A stretch of DNA of 64,000 bases from Jiulongibacter sp024742395 (GTDB lineage Bacteria; Bacteroidota; Bacteroidia; Cytophagales; Spirosomataceae): the NCBI GenBank assembly GCA_965249455.1, contig OZ252236.1, positions 62,001 through 126,000 on the forward strand. Reading direction: 5' to 3'. How positions within the stretch are numbered: position 1 is the first letter of the stretch; every line of letters starts with the position of its first letter. A program made the position numbers and the translations under genes. Positions 37,504 through 45,841 of this stretch are shown piece after piece. The notes below the pieces were generated by a model that was not told where the DNA came from, made no database searches, and saw only the letters and a list, made by a program, of their open reading frames with translations.

Positions 37504-37888
37504 GAAAATATTTAATAAAATGTTAATGTATTTATCTTCAATTACTTATATCACGAAATACCACCCTACTGAAGAAGCTATTTCTAAAAAATCAGACAAG
37601 ATAGCTGATCTTTCATTCGAATATACATGTAAAAAAAGGTCCTTAATAGAAGTCTGAATTTTTATCAAACGATCGTTCCAAAACCAATGAGATTTTAATT
37701 CAAATCAAGTAGTTCAGATAGTTTAATCTTGAACAAATTTTGAGCTAACCGGAAGATTACAGAAATGCGGAGAGGTTTTGTTGTTTGACTTACTAATTCT
37801 CTAAATTTTAAGACATAAGTGAAGTCATTTGAATTATTCAAAAGGCAACATGAAAGGCCTTTGAATTTCTCTAAGGTTTTTAAACACC

Positions 37889-37911
37889 AAAGCCTCCACG
37901 AGGGAGGCTTT
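37889..37911 (-). terminator. Hairpin after the anti-sigma gene
   Basis: Perfect 9-bp stem AAAGCCTCC (37889-37897) / GGAGGCTTT (37903-37911), loop ACGAG, 33 bp past the anti-sigma stop on the minus strand. The following T-run is short on that strand, so strength is uncertain. Confidence 0.6.
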
Positions 37912-37944
37912 TGGCTTTGGACGAACGATATCCGGCTACAAAAA

Positions 37945-38748
37945 TCAGACGTTCCCAATGACGTATAGTTCATCCAGTGAGGGGCTGGGAACTCCCCCTT
38001 CCTTTTCAAGTGTAATTGCGAACGCACTTGGCTTACCATTGACAGGTTTCATTGCCAATATTTTATTCTCAAAATCATTATCTAATAGACCCATATCTTC
38101 TGGGCCATTCTCTCCAATAACCCATAGCTGGTATTGTTTCCCCGCCGCTGGTTTTGGTAAATCACTTACTTGCAAGACCACCGAGTTATCCTTCTCATTC
38201 CAGTGAATTATGCAGGCTCCTTCAGGATGTGCTTCCACTCCATTTAGCTTTACCACCTTTACATCGGGATTTTCAAAAGAAGCCAACAAAGCCGAGTTTC
38301 CCTGGTTCTGAGACTCCAGTGCCGTCAGCCTTTCTTCCATTGAAAGGGAGGTACTTTTAAGTTCGTTATTCGATGTGTATAGCCATGCTGTAGTTGCTGC
38401 CAGCAGCACTGAGGCCGCCAAAGCCAACTTGCTCCATAAAGGTATCACCTTCACAATCGCTATCTCTGTCTCGTTTTCTTTCTCAAATTCCTCATTCTCA
38501 TTAACCACTTCAATTGGGTCATCAAAAGTCATTTGAGAGAATATCCGTTCCTTAAGAAAAGCCGGTGGCTCTTTCTCGTAAACGGCCATATATTTTCCAA
38601 GTGATTCACTTATCACGTCAATTTCCTGTTTTATTTCAGGGTAGGTTTTTGCCAGGCATTCTACGCCTTGAGCTTCCTGTTCTGAAAGATGCCCTAGAAC
38701 ATATTCTTCCAGCATCCCTGAAGTTTCTATAAATTCTTTTATGTTCAT
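37945..38748 (-). CDS. RskA-like anti-sigma factor
   Basis: A 267-residue inner-membrane protein. The cytoplasmic N-terminal part (1-100, LEEYVLGHLSEQEAQGVECLAKTYPEI) is the anti-sigma domain that would bind the sigma factor. One transmembrane helix follows (about 107-123, LALAASVLLAATTAWLY). The periplasmic C-terminal domain is the RskA beta-sandwich (PEGACIIHWNEKDNSVVLQVSDLPKPAAGKQYQLWVIG). Its start codon overlaps the sigma-factor stop by 4 bp (ATGA-type), implying translational coupling. It should hold the sigma factor inactive until regulated proteolysis in response to an envelope signal. Confidence 0.9.
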   Translation of the reverse strand: MNIKEFIETSGMLEEYVLGHLSEQEAQGVECLAKTYPEIKQEIDVISESLGKYMAVYEKEPPAFLKERIFSQMTFDDPIEVVNENEEFEKENETEIAIVKVIPLWSKLALAASVLLAATTAWLYTSNNELKSTSLSMEERLTALESQNQGNSALLASFENPDVKVVKLNGVEAHPEGACIIHWNEKDNSVVLQVSDLPKPAAGKQYQLWVIGENGPEDMGLLDNDFENKILAMKPVNGKPSAFAITLEKEGGVPSPSLDELYVIGNV

Positions 38749-39287
38749 GCCGCAAAATAAATTTTAAGGTCCTGTAATGCTGTTCTAATTCTAGACTTAG
38801 CTGTGCCCAGAGGAATCTCCAAAATTTCGGCAGCTTCCTTCTGTGTGTAGCCTTGCAGATACACCAGGTCTAATAGAACCTTTCTTTCCGGTTTTAGTTT
38901 ATCTACAATACCCCGTAAATCGAGCGTATTAATAGAAATAGTTTCTTGTAATGTCTCATCAATGACTCCCACCTGATTGTCTATGTCAATGTGGTATTTG
39001 TTCTTTTCCTTTCTGTAAAGGTCAATTGATGCATTACGTGCAATGTTCATCATCCAGGTGAATAACCGACCTCGGTCCGTATTATAGTCACCTATTTTCT
39101 TCCATATCTTCAGAAAAACTTCCTGCAATAAATCTGCTGCTTTTTCTTCATCCGGAATTACCCTCGATATCACCCCAAAAAGGGCTGAAGAGTAATTATC
39201 GTACAAGTACTCAAACGCCGACTGCTGATTTTTTTTCAGCAGTGTCACTAGTTCTTCCTCTGAATATCTGTTTGTTTTTGTAGCCAA
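38745..39287 (-). CDS. ECF RNA polymerase sigma factor
   Basis: A 180-residue sigma factor with region 2 (AADLLQEVFLKIWKKIGDYN and RLFTWMMNIARNASIDLYRK) and region 4 (ERKVLLDLVYLQGYTQKEAAEILEIPLGTAKSRIRTALQDLK), linked by a short segment, as in ECF sigma factors paired with RskA. The only plausible start is a TTG at 39287 (MATKTNRYSEEE). The cognate anti-sigma gene overlaps its end. The flanking fasciclin and DUF4331 genes share a candidate promoter and are likely targets. In mycobacteria the comparable SigK-RskA pair also controls fasciclin-domain proteins (MPT70/MPT83), an intriguing parallel. Confidence 0.92.
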   Translation of the reverse strand: MATKTNRYSEEELVTLLKKNQQSAFEYLYDNYSSALFGVISRVIPDEEKAADLLQEVFLKIWKKIGDYNTDRGRLFTWMMNIARNASIDLYRKEKNKYHIDIDNQVGVIDETLQETISINTLDLRGIVDKLKPERKVLLDLVYLQGYTQKEAAEILEIPLGTAKSRIRTALQDLKIYFAA

Positions 39288-39337
39288 AGCTTATTCAGTT
39301 TTGAGTTTATAATAAAAGTACCTAAAATTCTGACTAA

Positions 39338-39369
39338 CAGGGGTTATTCCGTCCACTAAATAACCCCTG
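39338..39369 (-). terminator. Hairpin between fasciclin and sigma-factor genes
   Basis: Perfect 11-bp stem CAGGGGTTATT (39338-39348) / AATAACCCCTG (39359-39369), just after the fasciclin stop. The T-rich side (TTTTT at 39370-39374) lies on the plus strand, so in the direction of the fasciclin transcript the U-run is weak; it may mainly stabilise the 3' end or cause partial termination. Confidence 0.55.
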
Positions 39370-39376
39370 TTTTTGA

Positions 39377-39931
39377 TTAACCTGGCAACAATACCTTGTC
39401 AATCGAATGTATCACACCATTGCTTTGATACACATCATATACGCTGATGTTTGCCGTTTGGCCTTTCTCATCCGTAATTGATATGTTTTTGGGTCCATTC
39501 ATTTTGGCTGTAAGTGTACCTCCGGCCAAAGTTTTTAGCTGTGCCATTCCATTTCCTTTTTTAATGGCTTTCATTATGGCCTCTGAATCCATTTTCCCAG
39601 CGACTACGTGGTAAGTTAGTACGCCAGTTAAGGCATCTTTGTTTTCTGGCTTTAAAAGAGTACTTACTGTTCCTTTTGGCAAGGCATCAAAAGCTGAATT
39701 TACCGGAGCAAAAACAGTTAATGGTCCATCACCCATTAGTGCATCTACCAAACCTGCGGCCTTCACTGCGGCTACCAGTGTGGTATGATCGCCAGAATTA
39801 ACCGCATTTTCTACAATGTTTTTCTTCGGGTACATGGCTTCACCACCTACCTCAACAGTCTGTGAATAAGAGGTAACTGAGGCTGCGATACCTGCAAGAA
39901 TAAGTGCTAATGTTTTAATTTGCTTTTTCAT
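39377..39931 (-). CDS. Secreted fasciclin-domain protein
   Basis: About 184 residues from MKKQIKTLALILAG (39931), with a signal peptide ending near SYSQ (residue 24). The in-frame ATG at 39970 would place the start within the candidate promoter. One fasciclin (FAS1) domain fills the rest: NIVENAVNSGDHTTLVAAVKAAGL, DGPLTVFAPVNSAFDALPKG (H1 region), LTYHVVAGKM, and the H2-like GVIHSIDKVLLPG end. FAS1 proteins mediate adhesion or surface contacts. The upstream GATCCAA-15-CGTAC motif, shared with the DUF4331 gene, makes it a probable target of the adjacent ECF sigma factor. Confidence 0.92.
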   Translation of the reverse strand: MKKQIKTLALILAGIAASVTSYSQTVEVGGEAMYPKKNIVENAVNSGDHTTLVAAVKAAGLVDALMGDGPLTVFAPVNSAFDALPKGTVSTLLKPENKDALTGVLTYHVVAGKMDSEAIMKAIKKGNGMAQLKTLAGGTLTAKMNGPKNISITDEKGQTANISVYDVYQSNGVIHSIDKVLLPG

Positions 39932-39961
39932 AATTTGTATTTGTTTGAAAGTTCGGGTCAT

Positions 39962-39988
39962 GTACGCCACGCCGGTGTACTTTGGATC
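39962..39988 (-). promoter_or_regulatory. Candidate ECF-sigma promoter for the fasciclin gene
   Basis: Minus-strand reading GATCCAA, exactly 15 bases, CGTAC, ending 31 bases before the fasciclin ATG. Both boxes and their spacing are identical to those upstream of the DUF4331 gene at 37441, while the 15 bases between differ, as expected of a promoter rather than a recent duplication. Confidence 0.62.
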
Positions 39989-40095
39989 AAACAGCCCAAA
40001 AAATACTTTTTAAATAGATTGAAAAAGCAATTATTTAGACCAAAATAAAACGTAACTTGCTGATTACGTGTAGGTAATATTTTAAAATTTAATTT

Positions 40096-40974
40096 TCAAA
40101 TATTTATTTCTTCAAACTGCTTTCTAAAGGTTTTAGGGTTGGCATTAAACTTTGCCTTAAACTGGCGATTGAAATTTGAAAGGTTTCGATAACCTGATTG
40201 CAATGAAATTTCAATGATGCTCATATCAGTTTCTTGCAGGAGTTTGCTGGCATTTTCCAAACGCATTTCACTGATATATTCTACAATCGTCTTTTTAGTT
40301 TTGTTTTTGAAGTATCTGCACAATGCCGATTTTGACATTGCCACTTCTTTAGACAGCACATCCAACTGTATTTCCTCTCTGAAGTTCTTTGCTATGTAAC
40401 CAATTATCAAATTAAGACGCTTAGAGTCTTTCTGATTATGACCTTTAATAGGCTCATTAGATAAAAACTCATATTCCTGACTTTTAGACATTAAGTGCAA
40501 AAGCTCTAACAGTCCTAAAAACCGATACATTGCATCATTCTCCAGCATCTGAAGCATTATCTTTCTTGCCTTTTCTCTGGTAGCCCCATGAAAAGTAATT
40601 CCTCTAGACGACTGAATTAATAAATTCTCAATACTTTCCATTTCTGCCAAAGAAAAAAGGTTTTCACCAAAACCATCATGTAAGAAATGAATAACCACCG
40701 AAGAAGGCTTCTCTGTAGCATCGGGTTCATAGCATCGGTCATCTGCTCTAAACCAATGGGGCAAATTCTTACCTATCAAGGCCACATCTCCCTTTTCGTA
40801 GGCCGAAAAATGATTACCAACAAACTTTTTACCATAGCCTCCGTCACACAGAACTATTTCAATTTCTTCGTGATGATGCCAGGGTGACTCAAAATAAGGT
40901 GTGGTAAACCTATCGACTACAAAGGATGAGCCGGGCTTAAGTGGCAACTTCTGAAGTAATGGCTTTTTAATCAA
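40096..40974 (-). CDS. AraC-family regulator next to the plus-strand catabolic operon
   Basis: A cupin-AraC regulator. I start it at a TTG at 40974 (292 residues). The frame is open to an ATG at 41070, but that would add a hydrophobic stretch (MAIYFVFIVSILQI) unlike a DNA-binding protein and would leave only 45 bp to the divergent operon. The TTG start matches the length of the two paralogues (293 and 280 residues). Sensor wording: ESPWHHHEEIEIVL and NLPHWFR. C-terminal HTH: QLDVLSKEVAMSKSALCRYFKNKTKKTI and SGYRNLSNFNRQFK. It probably controls the divergent operon beginning at 41116, and senses a sugar-like inducer. Confidence 0.85.
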   Translation of the reverse strand: MIKKPLLQKLPLKPGSSFVVDRFTTPYFESPWHHHEEIEIVLCDGGYGKKFVGNHFSAYEKGDVALIGKNLPHWFRADDRCYEPDATEKPSSVVIHFLHDGFGENLFSLAEMESIENLLIQSSRGITFHGATREKARKIMLQMLENDAMYRFLGLLELLHLMSKSQEYEFLSNEPIKGHNQKDSKRLNLIIGYIAKNFREEIQLDVLSKEVAMSKSALCRYFKNKTKKTIVEYISEMRLENASKLLQETDMSIIEISLQSGYRNLSNFNRQFKAKFNANPKTFRKQFEEINI

Positions 40975-41115
40975 TATAGTATTGCTTTTATAGTCCACAG
41001 ATGAAGAATATGTAAAATTACAAATAGATATTTGTAATATACTGACTATGAAAACGAAATAAATTGCCATATCAGTACTTTATTACCTAAACTATACCTT
41101 ACAAACCCTATTAAT

Positions 41116-41901
41116 TTGAATTCTACAAAAGACAGAGTCGTGGTCATAGTAGGCGGTACCGCGGGTATTGGCCTTTCTGCTGCTTTGGCATTGAAAGAGC
41201 AAGGAGCCTCCCTGGCTATATTTGGCAGAGATGATGATTTCTTCACCCAAGCTACCGCTCTTTTGGGGCCAGAAACCCTATTGATAAAAGGTGACGCCTC
41301 TGCTCAAAATGAGATAGAAAGCTTCTTTAATAGTGTAATAAATCGCTTCGGCAAAATAAACGCACTGTACCATGTAGCAGGGGGAAGTGGAAGGCGTTTT
41401 GGCGACGGCCCTCTTCATGAGTTAAGTCTGGAGGGCTGGAACAAAACCTTCGAAATGAACCTGACCTCTCTTATGCTCTCAAATCAGATGGCTGTTAAAC
41501 AATTTCTAAAGCAACAAAGCGGCGGACAAATTCTTAACCTTGCCTCTGTATTAGCTTATTCACCAAGTCCTCATTTTTTCTCGACACACGCCTATGCCGC
41601 TGCCAAATCTGCAGTTATAGGTTTTTCGAAATCTTTGGCTGCATATTATGCGAAAGACAATATCACAATAAACGTCCTGGCACCCGGATTGGTAGAAACA
41701 CCTATGGCTCAGCGTGCAGCACAAGACCCAACAATCATACGTTTCATCCAATCTAAACAACCTCTTGATGGTGGCAGAATAGCTTATTCTGAAGACCTTA
41801 GCCAAGCGGCTATCTATTTTTTAACCTCTGCTTCTTCCTTTGTAACGGGTCAGGTTCTGGCTGTAGATGGAGGTTGGAGTGTCACCGAAGGACAACTATA
41901 A
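41116..41901 (+). CDS. Short-chain dehydrogenase/reductase (SDR)
   Basis: A 261-residue classical SDR beginning with a TTG codon (41116); no in-frame ATG is available upstream. The cofactor motif VVVIVGGTAGIG (8-19), the NLASV segment, the catalytic YAAAK, and APGLVETPMAQRA are all present, with a C-terminal GQVLAVDGGWSV typical of sugar or polyol dehydrogenases. First gene of the plus-strand catabolic operon, 5 bp ahead of the ROK-like gene and opposite the AraC regulator. The substrate is unknown; an alcohol or sugar oxidation opening the pathway is plausible. Confidence 0.88.
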   Translation: MNSTKDRVVVIVGGTAGIGLSAALALKEQGASLAIFGRDDDFFTQATALLGPETLLIKGDASAQNEIESFFNSVINRFGKINALYHVAGGSGRRFGDGPLHELSLEGWNKTFEMNLTSLMLSNQMAVKQFLKQQSGGQILNLASVLAYSPSPHFFSTHAYAAAKSAVIGFSKSLAAYYAKDNITINVLAPGLVETPMAQRAAQDPTIIRFIQSKQPLDGGRIAYSEDLSQAAIYFLTSASSFVTGQVLAVDGGWSVTEGQL

Positions 41902-41906
41902 CAGCT

Positions 41907-42797
41907 ATGAGTGATTTTGCGATAGGCATAGATCTGGGGGGCACCAATATCAAAGGGGTGTTAATGAAAGATGATGGACATATCATTGAAAGTTATCAGC
42001 TCAAAACCTGTGAAGACCCTAATGGTGAATGGAAACAAAATGTGATTGGCGTGCTGGATCATTTAAAATCAAAGTCGCCCGTGCTGATAAAAAGAGTAGG
42101 ACTTTCTGCTCCAGGTTTGGCAAATTCTGACAATTCTAAAATAGCTCATTTACCAGACAGGTTACCGGGTCTCGAGAATTTTCTTTGGGCAGAATATCTG
42201 CAAACGCCAACACTTATAATAAACGACGCACATGCAGCTTTGATGGCTGAGCACCAGTTTGGCGTTTTACAAGACTTTCAGAATGCCTTATTAATCACCT
42301 TGGGTACTGGTGTAGGTGGTGGAATATTAATAAACGGACAGCTACATCAGGGAATGAGTCAAATGGCCGGTCATCTAGGTCATATGGGCTTAAGTATTCA
42401 TGAAGACGAAACCAGTATTCTAGGTATGCCAGGAAGCCTTGAATATGCCATAGGCAATTATTCGGTGCATAAGAGATCGCACGGGAGATTTAAAAACACC
42501 TATGAGCTGGTAGAGGCATTTGAAAGAGGCGAGCATTGGGCCACCCTACTCTGGCTGGAGTCTGTCAGAAAATTAAGCTTGGGCATGGTTTCTTTAATCA
42601 ATATCCTCTCGCCGGAAGCCATTGCCCTCTCTGGTGGTATTACCATGGCTGGAAACGCATTGCTAAAACCTTTGTCAGAATATCTTGAAATTTTTGAATT
42701 CAAACCAAAAGATAAAACCACTAAAGTATTCCTGGCTAAATACGGTGAAATGTCCGGAGCCATAGGTGCTGCCGCTTTTGCCATGAAAAACATTTAG
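41907..42797 (+). CDS. ROK-family sugar kinase-like protein lacking the zinc motif
   Basis: A 296-residue cytosolic protein from MSDFAIGIDLGGTN (41907). It has the ASKHA nucleotide-binding start DLGGTNIKG, the second phosphate motif LGTGVGGG (about 132-139), and a catalytic Asp region INDAHAAL. ROK kinases normally carry a GH...CxCGxxGC zinc loop. Here the GH of AGHLGHMG remains, but the following stretch (HEDETSILGMPGSLE) contains no cysteine, so the zinc site is lost. It may be a divergent kinase for an unusual sugar or a regulator. It sits between the SDR (5-bp gap) and the SIS gene (11-bp gap). Confidence 0.83.
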   Translation: MSDFAIGIDLGGTNIKGVLMKDDGHIIESYQLKTCEDPNGEWKQNVIGVLDHLKSKSPVLIKRVGLSAPGLANSDNSKIAHLPDRLPGLENFLWAEYLQTPTLIINDAHAALMAEHQFGVLQDFQNALLITLGTGVGGGILINGQLHQGMSQMAGHLGHMGLSIHEDETSILGMPGSLEYAIGNYSVHKRSHGRFKNTYELVEAFERGEHWATLLWLESVRKLSLGMVSLINILSPEAIALSGGITMAGNALLKPLSEYLEIFEFKPKDKTTKVFLAKYGEMSGAIGAAAFAMKNI

Positions 42798-42808
42798 AAC
42801 AAACTAAA

Positions 42809-43618
42809 ATGAGCTATACACAAACATATTTAAAAAAATGTGCAGAATTGATAGAAACGGTTTCTGCCCAGGAAAGTACGATAAAAGAGGTAGCCACACT
42901 ATTTGCGAAGACCATCTTAAATAAAAGAATGGTACACGTTTTTGGCAGTGGACACAGCCGAATCATGGTTGAAGAAATGTGGCCGAGGTATGGCTCTTTC
43001 CCGGGCTTTAACCCAATTGTGGAGCTGTCTCTCACTTTTCATAATCTGGTAGTAGGTGCAAACGGACAAAGGCAAGCCATGTTTCTGGAAAATGTACCGG
43101 GACTCGCCGCTCAAATACAAAGGAACTTTGACCTTTCAGAATTAGACTCGGCCCTGATTATCTCCTCTTCCGGTTGCAACATTGCTCCCATAGAAATGGC
43201 TGAGCTATTTCAAAAGAAAGGGATTAAAACCGTAGGGCTGATCTCAAAAAAACACTCTGAGGTTAGTGTCAGTAAAAAGTCAGACGGGAAAAAACTTCAG
43301 GATTTTTGCGATATCATTTTAGACTCAGGTGCTCCGGTAGGTGATGCCATGGTAAAAATTGAAGGCTTAGAAACCCCTGTATCTCCGGGTTCTACCATTG
43401 GCTCATGTATGATCATTAACAGCATAAAAGCCGAGCTCGCCGCACTACTGACAGAAGCCGGGCATCCACCTAAAGTACTCACAGCCGGGGTGGTGATAGG
43501 TACAGAAAAAGCTACAGAGTTATTCCAGTCAGCCTATGATGAGCATGCTCACAGGCTGGCTGGCCTTTATGGAAAAGTAGGAATTGAAAGTTATGTTTCA
43601 CAAGAAATTATAGAATAG
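42809..43618 (+). CDS. SIS-domain phosphosugar-binding protein (UPF0309-like)
   Basis: A 269-residue cytosolic protein with a sugar-isomerase (SIS) fold: VHVFGSGHSRIMVEEMWPR (42-60) and SALIISSSGCNIAPIEMAELFQKKG (about 114-138), the two phosphosugar-binding segments. Family members bind phosphorylated hexoses or amino sugars; many are isomerases or etherase-like enzymes. It lies 11 bp after the ROK-like gene, which might make the phosphosugar, and 3 bp before the Gfo/Idh/MocA gene. Confidence 0.85.
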   Translation: MSYTQTYLKKCAELIETVSAQESTIKEVATLFAKTILNKRMVHVFGSGHSRIMVEEMWPRYGSFPGFNPIVELSLTFHNLVVGANGQRQAMFLENVPGLAAQIQRNFDLSELDSALIISSSGCNIAPIEMAELFQKKGIKTVGLISKKHSEVSVSKKSDGKKLQDFCDIILDSGAPVGDAMVKIEGLETPVSPGSTIGSCMIINSIKAELAALLTEAGHPPKVLTAGVVIGTEKATELFQSAYDEHAHRLAGLYGKVGIESYVSQEIIE

Positions 43619-43621
43619 ATT

Positions 43622-44815
43622 ATGGCTAATGTTTGCATATTAGGTGGAGGGTTTATCGGCCGGTTCTATGCAGAATCGTTAATTGGAAGAAGAAGCAAAG
43701 ACTCTGTAACAGTGGTCTATTCACGAAGTGAGGACACTGTTAACAGATTCGCAAAAGACTATAAAGTTGGAAACGTTTACACAGATATGGAGTCGGCGGT
43801 GCTTGATCCCGCGGCAGAAATAGTCATTATAGCCTTGCCAAATTATCTCCACGAAGAGGCCGTCATGCTATGTGTAAAACATAAAAAGGCCGTTCTATGT
43901 ACCAAGCCTCTAGGCCGTACAGCCCAGGAAGCTCTAAGAATGATGGAAGCTTGTGAAAAAGCAGGTATTTTCTCCGGCTATCTTGAAGACCTCTGCTACA
44001 CTCCCAAGTTCCTGAAGTCTTTAAAATCTGTCAAAGATGGGACCATTGGGCGAGTGCTTTGGGCAAAATCAAGAGAAACACATCCCGGTCCACACGCCGA
44101 GTGGTTTTGGGATTTAGAAGCTGCAGGAGGTGGAGCCATTGTTGACATGGGCTGTCACTGCATTGAAATCAGCAGAAATTTCATTGGAAAAGACATTAAG
44201 CCTATAGAGGTCATGTGCTGGGCAGATACACAGGTAAAACCCATTGAGGCTGAGGATCATGCCATAGGCTTAGTCAAATATGAAAATGGGGCCATAGGGC
44301 AATTTGAAGTAAGCTGGACTTTTAGAGGTGGGATGGATTTGAGAGACGAAGTCATGGGTTCTGAAGGTACCATATGGGTCAACTCCTGGCTTAGAACTGG
44401 TTTTGAGATGTTTACCTCTGGTGAAGGTAATGGCGGATACCTTGTAGAAAAGTCTGAATCTGACAATGGCTGGCAGTTTCCTGTGGGTGACGAAGCTCAT
44501 GAACTGGGCTATACCAATATGTTCATTGATATGTTCACAGCCTATGAAGAAGGCACCGCTCCTCAGGAAAGTTTTTACGACGGCTACGTAGTAAATGCCG
44601 TCATCGATGCTGCTTACAAATCAGCAAAAACCAAACAATGGGAGCCTATTGACCTGAAAGTTTGGAGAGGAAAAGAAGGGGTAACGAAACCCTCTGTTTT
44701 TCAGGAGTATGACGCTGACCATTGGTTCATAAAAAATGAAACTTTACCCAATGGAGATAAGGTCACCATTGTGAAAGACAAAGTAACTGGAAAGACGAAG
44801 AAAATTACCAATTGA
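43622..44815 (+). CDS. Gfo/Idh/MocA-family oxidoreductase
   Basis: A 397-residue NAD(P)-dependent dehydrogenase. The Rossmann start VCILGGGFIGRFYAESL is near the N-terminus, followed by the CTKPLGRTAQEA segment (the family EKP motif with Thr in place of Glu), and then the C-terminal beta-sheet domain with GGGAIVDMGCHCIEISRNFIG carrying the catalytic-type His. Such enzymes oxidise sugars, inositols or amino-sugar derivatives. The C-terminal Lys-rich tail (VKDKVTGKTKKITN) is an extension without known role. Spacing to the SIS gene is 3 bp and to the MetE-like gene 4 bp, so they belong to one operon. Confidence 0.9.
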   Translation: MANVCILGGGFIGRFYAESLIGRRSKDSVTVVYSRSEDTVNRFAKDYKVGNVYTDMESAVLDPAAEIVIIALPNYLHEEAVMLCVKHKKAVLCTKPLGRTAQEALRMMEACEKAGIFSGYLEDLCYTPKFLKSLKSVKDGTIGRVLWAKSRETHPGPHAEWFWDLEAAGGGAIVDMGCHCIEISRNFIGKDIKPIEVMCWADTQVKPIEAEDHAIGLVKYENGAIGQFEVSWTFRGGMDLRDEVMGSEGTIWVNSWLRTGFEMFTSGEGNGGYLVEKSESDNGWQFPVGDEAHELGYTNMFIDMFTAYEEGTAPQESFYDGYVVNAVIDAAYKSAKTKQWEPIDLKVWRGKEGVTKPSVFQEYDADHWFIKNETLPNGDKVTIVKDKVTGKTKKITN

Positions 44816-44819
44816 TATT

Positions 44820-45839
44820 ATGCATCAAATACCCATTAAAACCACAGTTGTCGGCTCCTATCCCTTCCCGGGATGGCTGGAGTTCGGCTCCGCAAACCTA
44901 GATAAGTTTGGTCCCTCAGATATCAGCGAAATGATAGAGGACGCTGTAGTGTGTGCCATTCATGACCAAACAGAAGCCGGACTCGATGTGATCACTGATG
45001 GCGAACAAACCCGTCTGGACTTCAATCTTTCATTTTATGGCTATATCAAAGGTATACAGGCCAATCATGCGGAAACCCGTATTTTCGGCCCACCGGCTCA
45101 TGATCAGCGTGGAAAGCATACCATAATTGAACCCCTAACCGCACCCAAGGGCCTGGGCGTTGTAGAGGAGTATAATCGACTGAAAAGGCTGGCCCCTAAG
45201 GGCAAAATCCTTAAGGCCTCCATACCTGGCCCCTATACCCTCTCTGGCAGAATGCTGCCTGGCGAAGTATATAAAGACCGATGGGATATTACCGAAGCTA
45301 TCCTTCCCATGGTTAAAAAAGAACTTGAAGATCTGGTAGCTGCCGGGGCAGAAGAAATCTGTATAGATGAACCTTCTATGAGCTGCTACTCCTATAAAGA
45401 AGACACCAAAAGGTTCGTAGATATTTTCAATAGAACCGTGGAGAGCATTCAGGGCAAAACCAGGATTGGAACTCATTTATGTTTTGGTAACTATAAAGGC
45501 CGTTCAGTTGGTAAAAAGACCATCGCTCCGATGCTTCCTGATTTTCTTGACATGCATGCTGATGAACTACACACCGAAATGTGCGTCTTAAATTTTGCTG
45601 AAGTACATCTATTAGAAAGGTTTGCGGAGAAAATGGACGTAACCGTAGGGGTAATTGATGTCAAAAGCTATTATATCGAGACCGTTGAAGATGTAAAAGA
45701 ACGGATACAGCGATGCTTAAAATATGTTCCTAAAGATAAGTTGGCAGTAGCTCCTGATTGTGGTCTTTCTCAAACAGCCCGCTGGGCCAGCAAGAGGAAA
45801 CTGAGTAATATGTGTACTGCCGCCAAAGAACTGAGATAA
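44820..45839 (+). CDS. Stand-alone MetE C-terminal-domain methyltransferase-like protein
   Basis: A 339-residue protein equal to only the catalytic C-terminal barrel of cobalamin-independent methionine synthase. The start TTVVGSYPFPGW and DVITDGEQTR are typical. The zinc ligands appear intact: His219 and Cys221 (THLCFG) and Cys314 (APDCGLS), with Glu249 or Glu253 as the fourth. Other short core-MetE proteins are folate-independent methyltransferases. In a sugar-degradation operon, between a Gfo/Idh/MocA enzyme and a UlaG-like lactonase, it is unlikely to be a housekeeping methionine synthase. Removing or transferring a methyl group from the substrate is one hypothesis. The next gene starts 2 bp later. 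Confidence 0.85.
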   Translation: MHQIPIKTTVVGSYPFPGWLEFGSANLDKFGPSDISEMIEDAVVCAIHDQTEAGLDVITDGEQTRLDFNLSFYGYIKGIQANHAETRIFGPPAHDQRGKHTIIEPLTAPKGLGVVEEYNRLKRLAPKGKILKASIPGPYTLSGRMLPGEVYKDRWDITEAILPMVKKELEDLVAAGAEEICIDEPSMSCYSYKEDTKRFVDIFNRTVESIQGKTRIGTHLCFGNYKGRSVGKKTIAPMLPDFLDMHADELHTEMCVLNFAEVHLLERFAEKMDVTVGVIDVKSYYIETVEDVKERIQRCLKYVPKDKLAVAPDCGLSQTARWASKRKLSNMCTAAKELR

Positions 45840-45841
45840 TC

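Larger units (their letters stand above)
37442..37944. other. 503-bp spacer between DUF4331 and anti-sigma genes
   Basis: No convincing gene on either strand. It holds the candidate ECF promoter at 37477-37503 and a terminator hairpin at 37889-37911. A 70-codon plus-strand open frame (37445-37657) overlaps the promoter and has no recognisable product. The remaining ~380 bp, AT-rich and without repeats, is unexplained. Confidence 0.5.

Noticed and set aside
37445..37657. 70-codon plus-strand frame in the DUF4331 spacer
   Set aside because: It overlaps the candidate ECF promoter, lacks a ribosome-binding context and shows no domain.
39288..39376. ECF-type promoter for the sigma-factor gene itself
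   Set aside because: A GGTAC occurs upstream, but 22 bases earlier there is ACCCCTG instead of GATCCAA, so the shared motif is absent.
44820..45839. Housekeeping methionine synthase MetE
   Set aside because: The N-terminal half of MetE is missing and the gene sits inside a sugar-type operon rather than with methionine genes.
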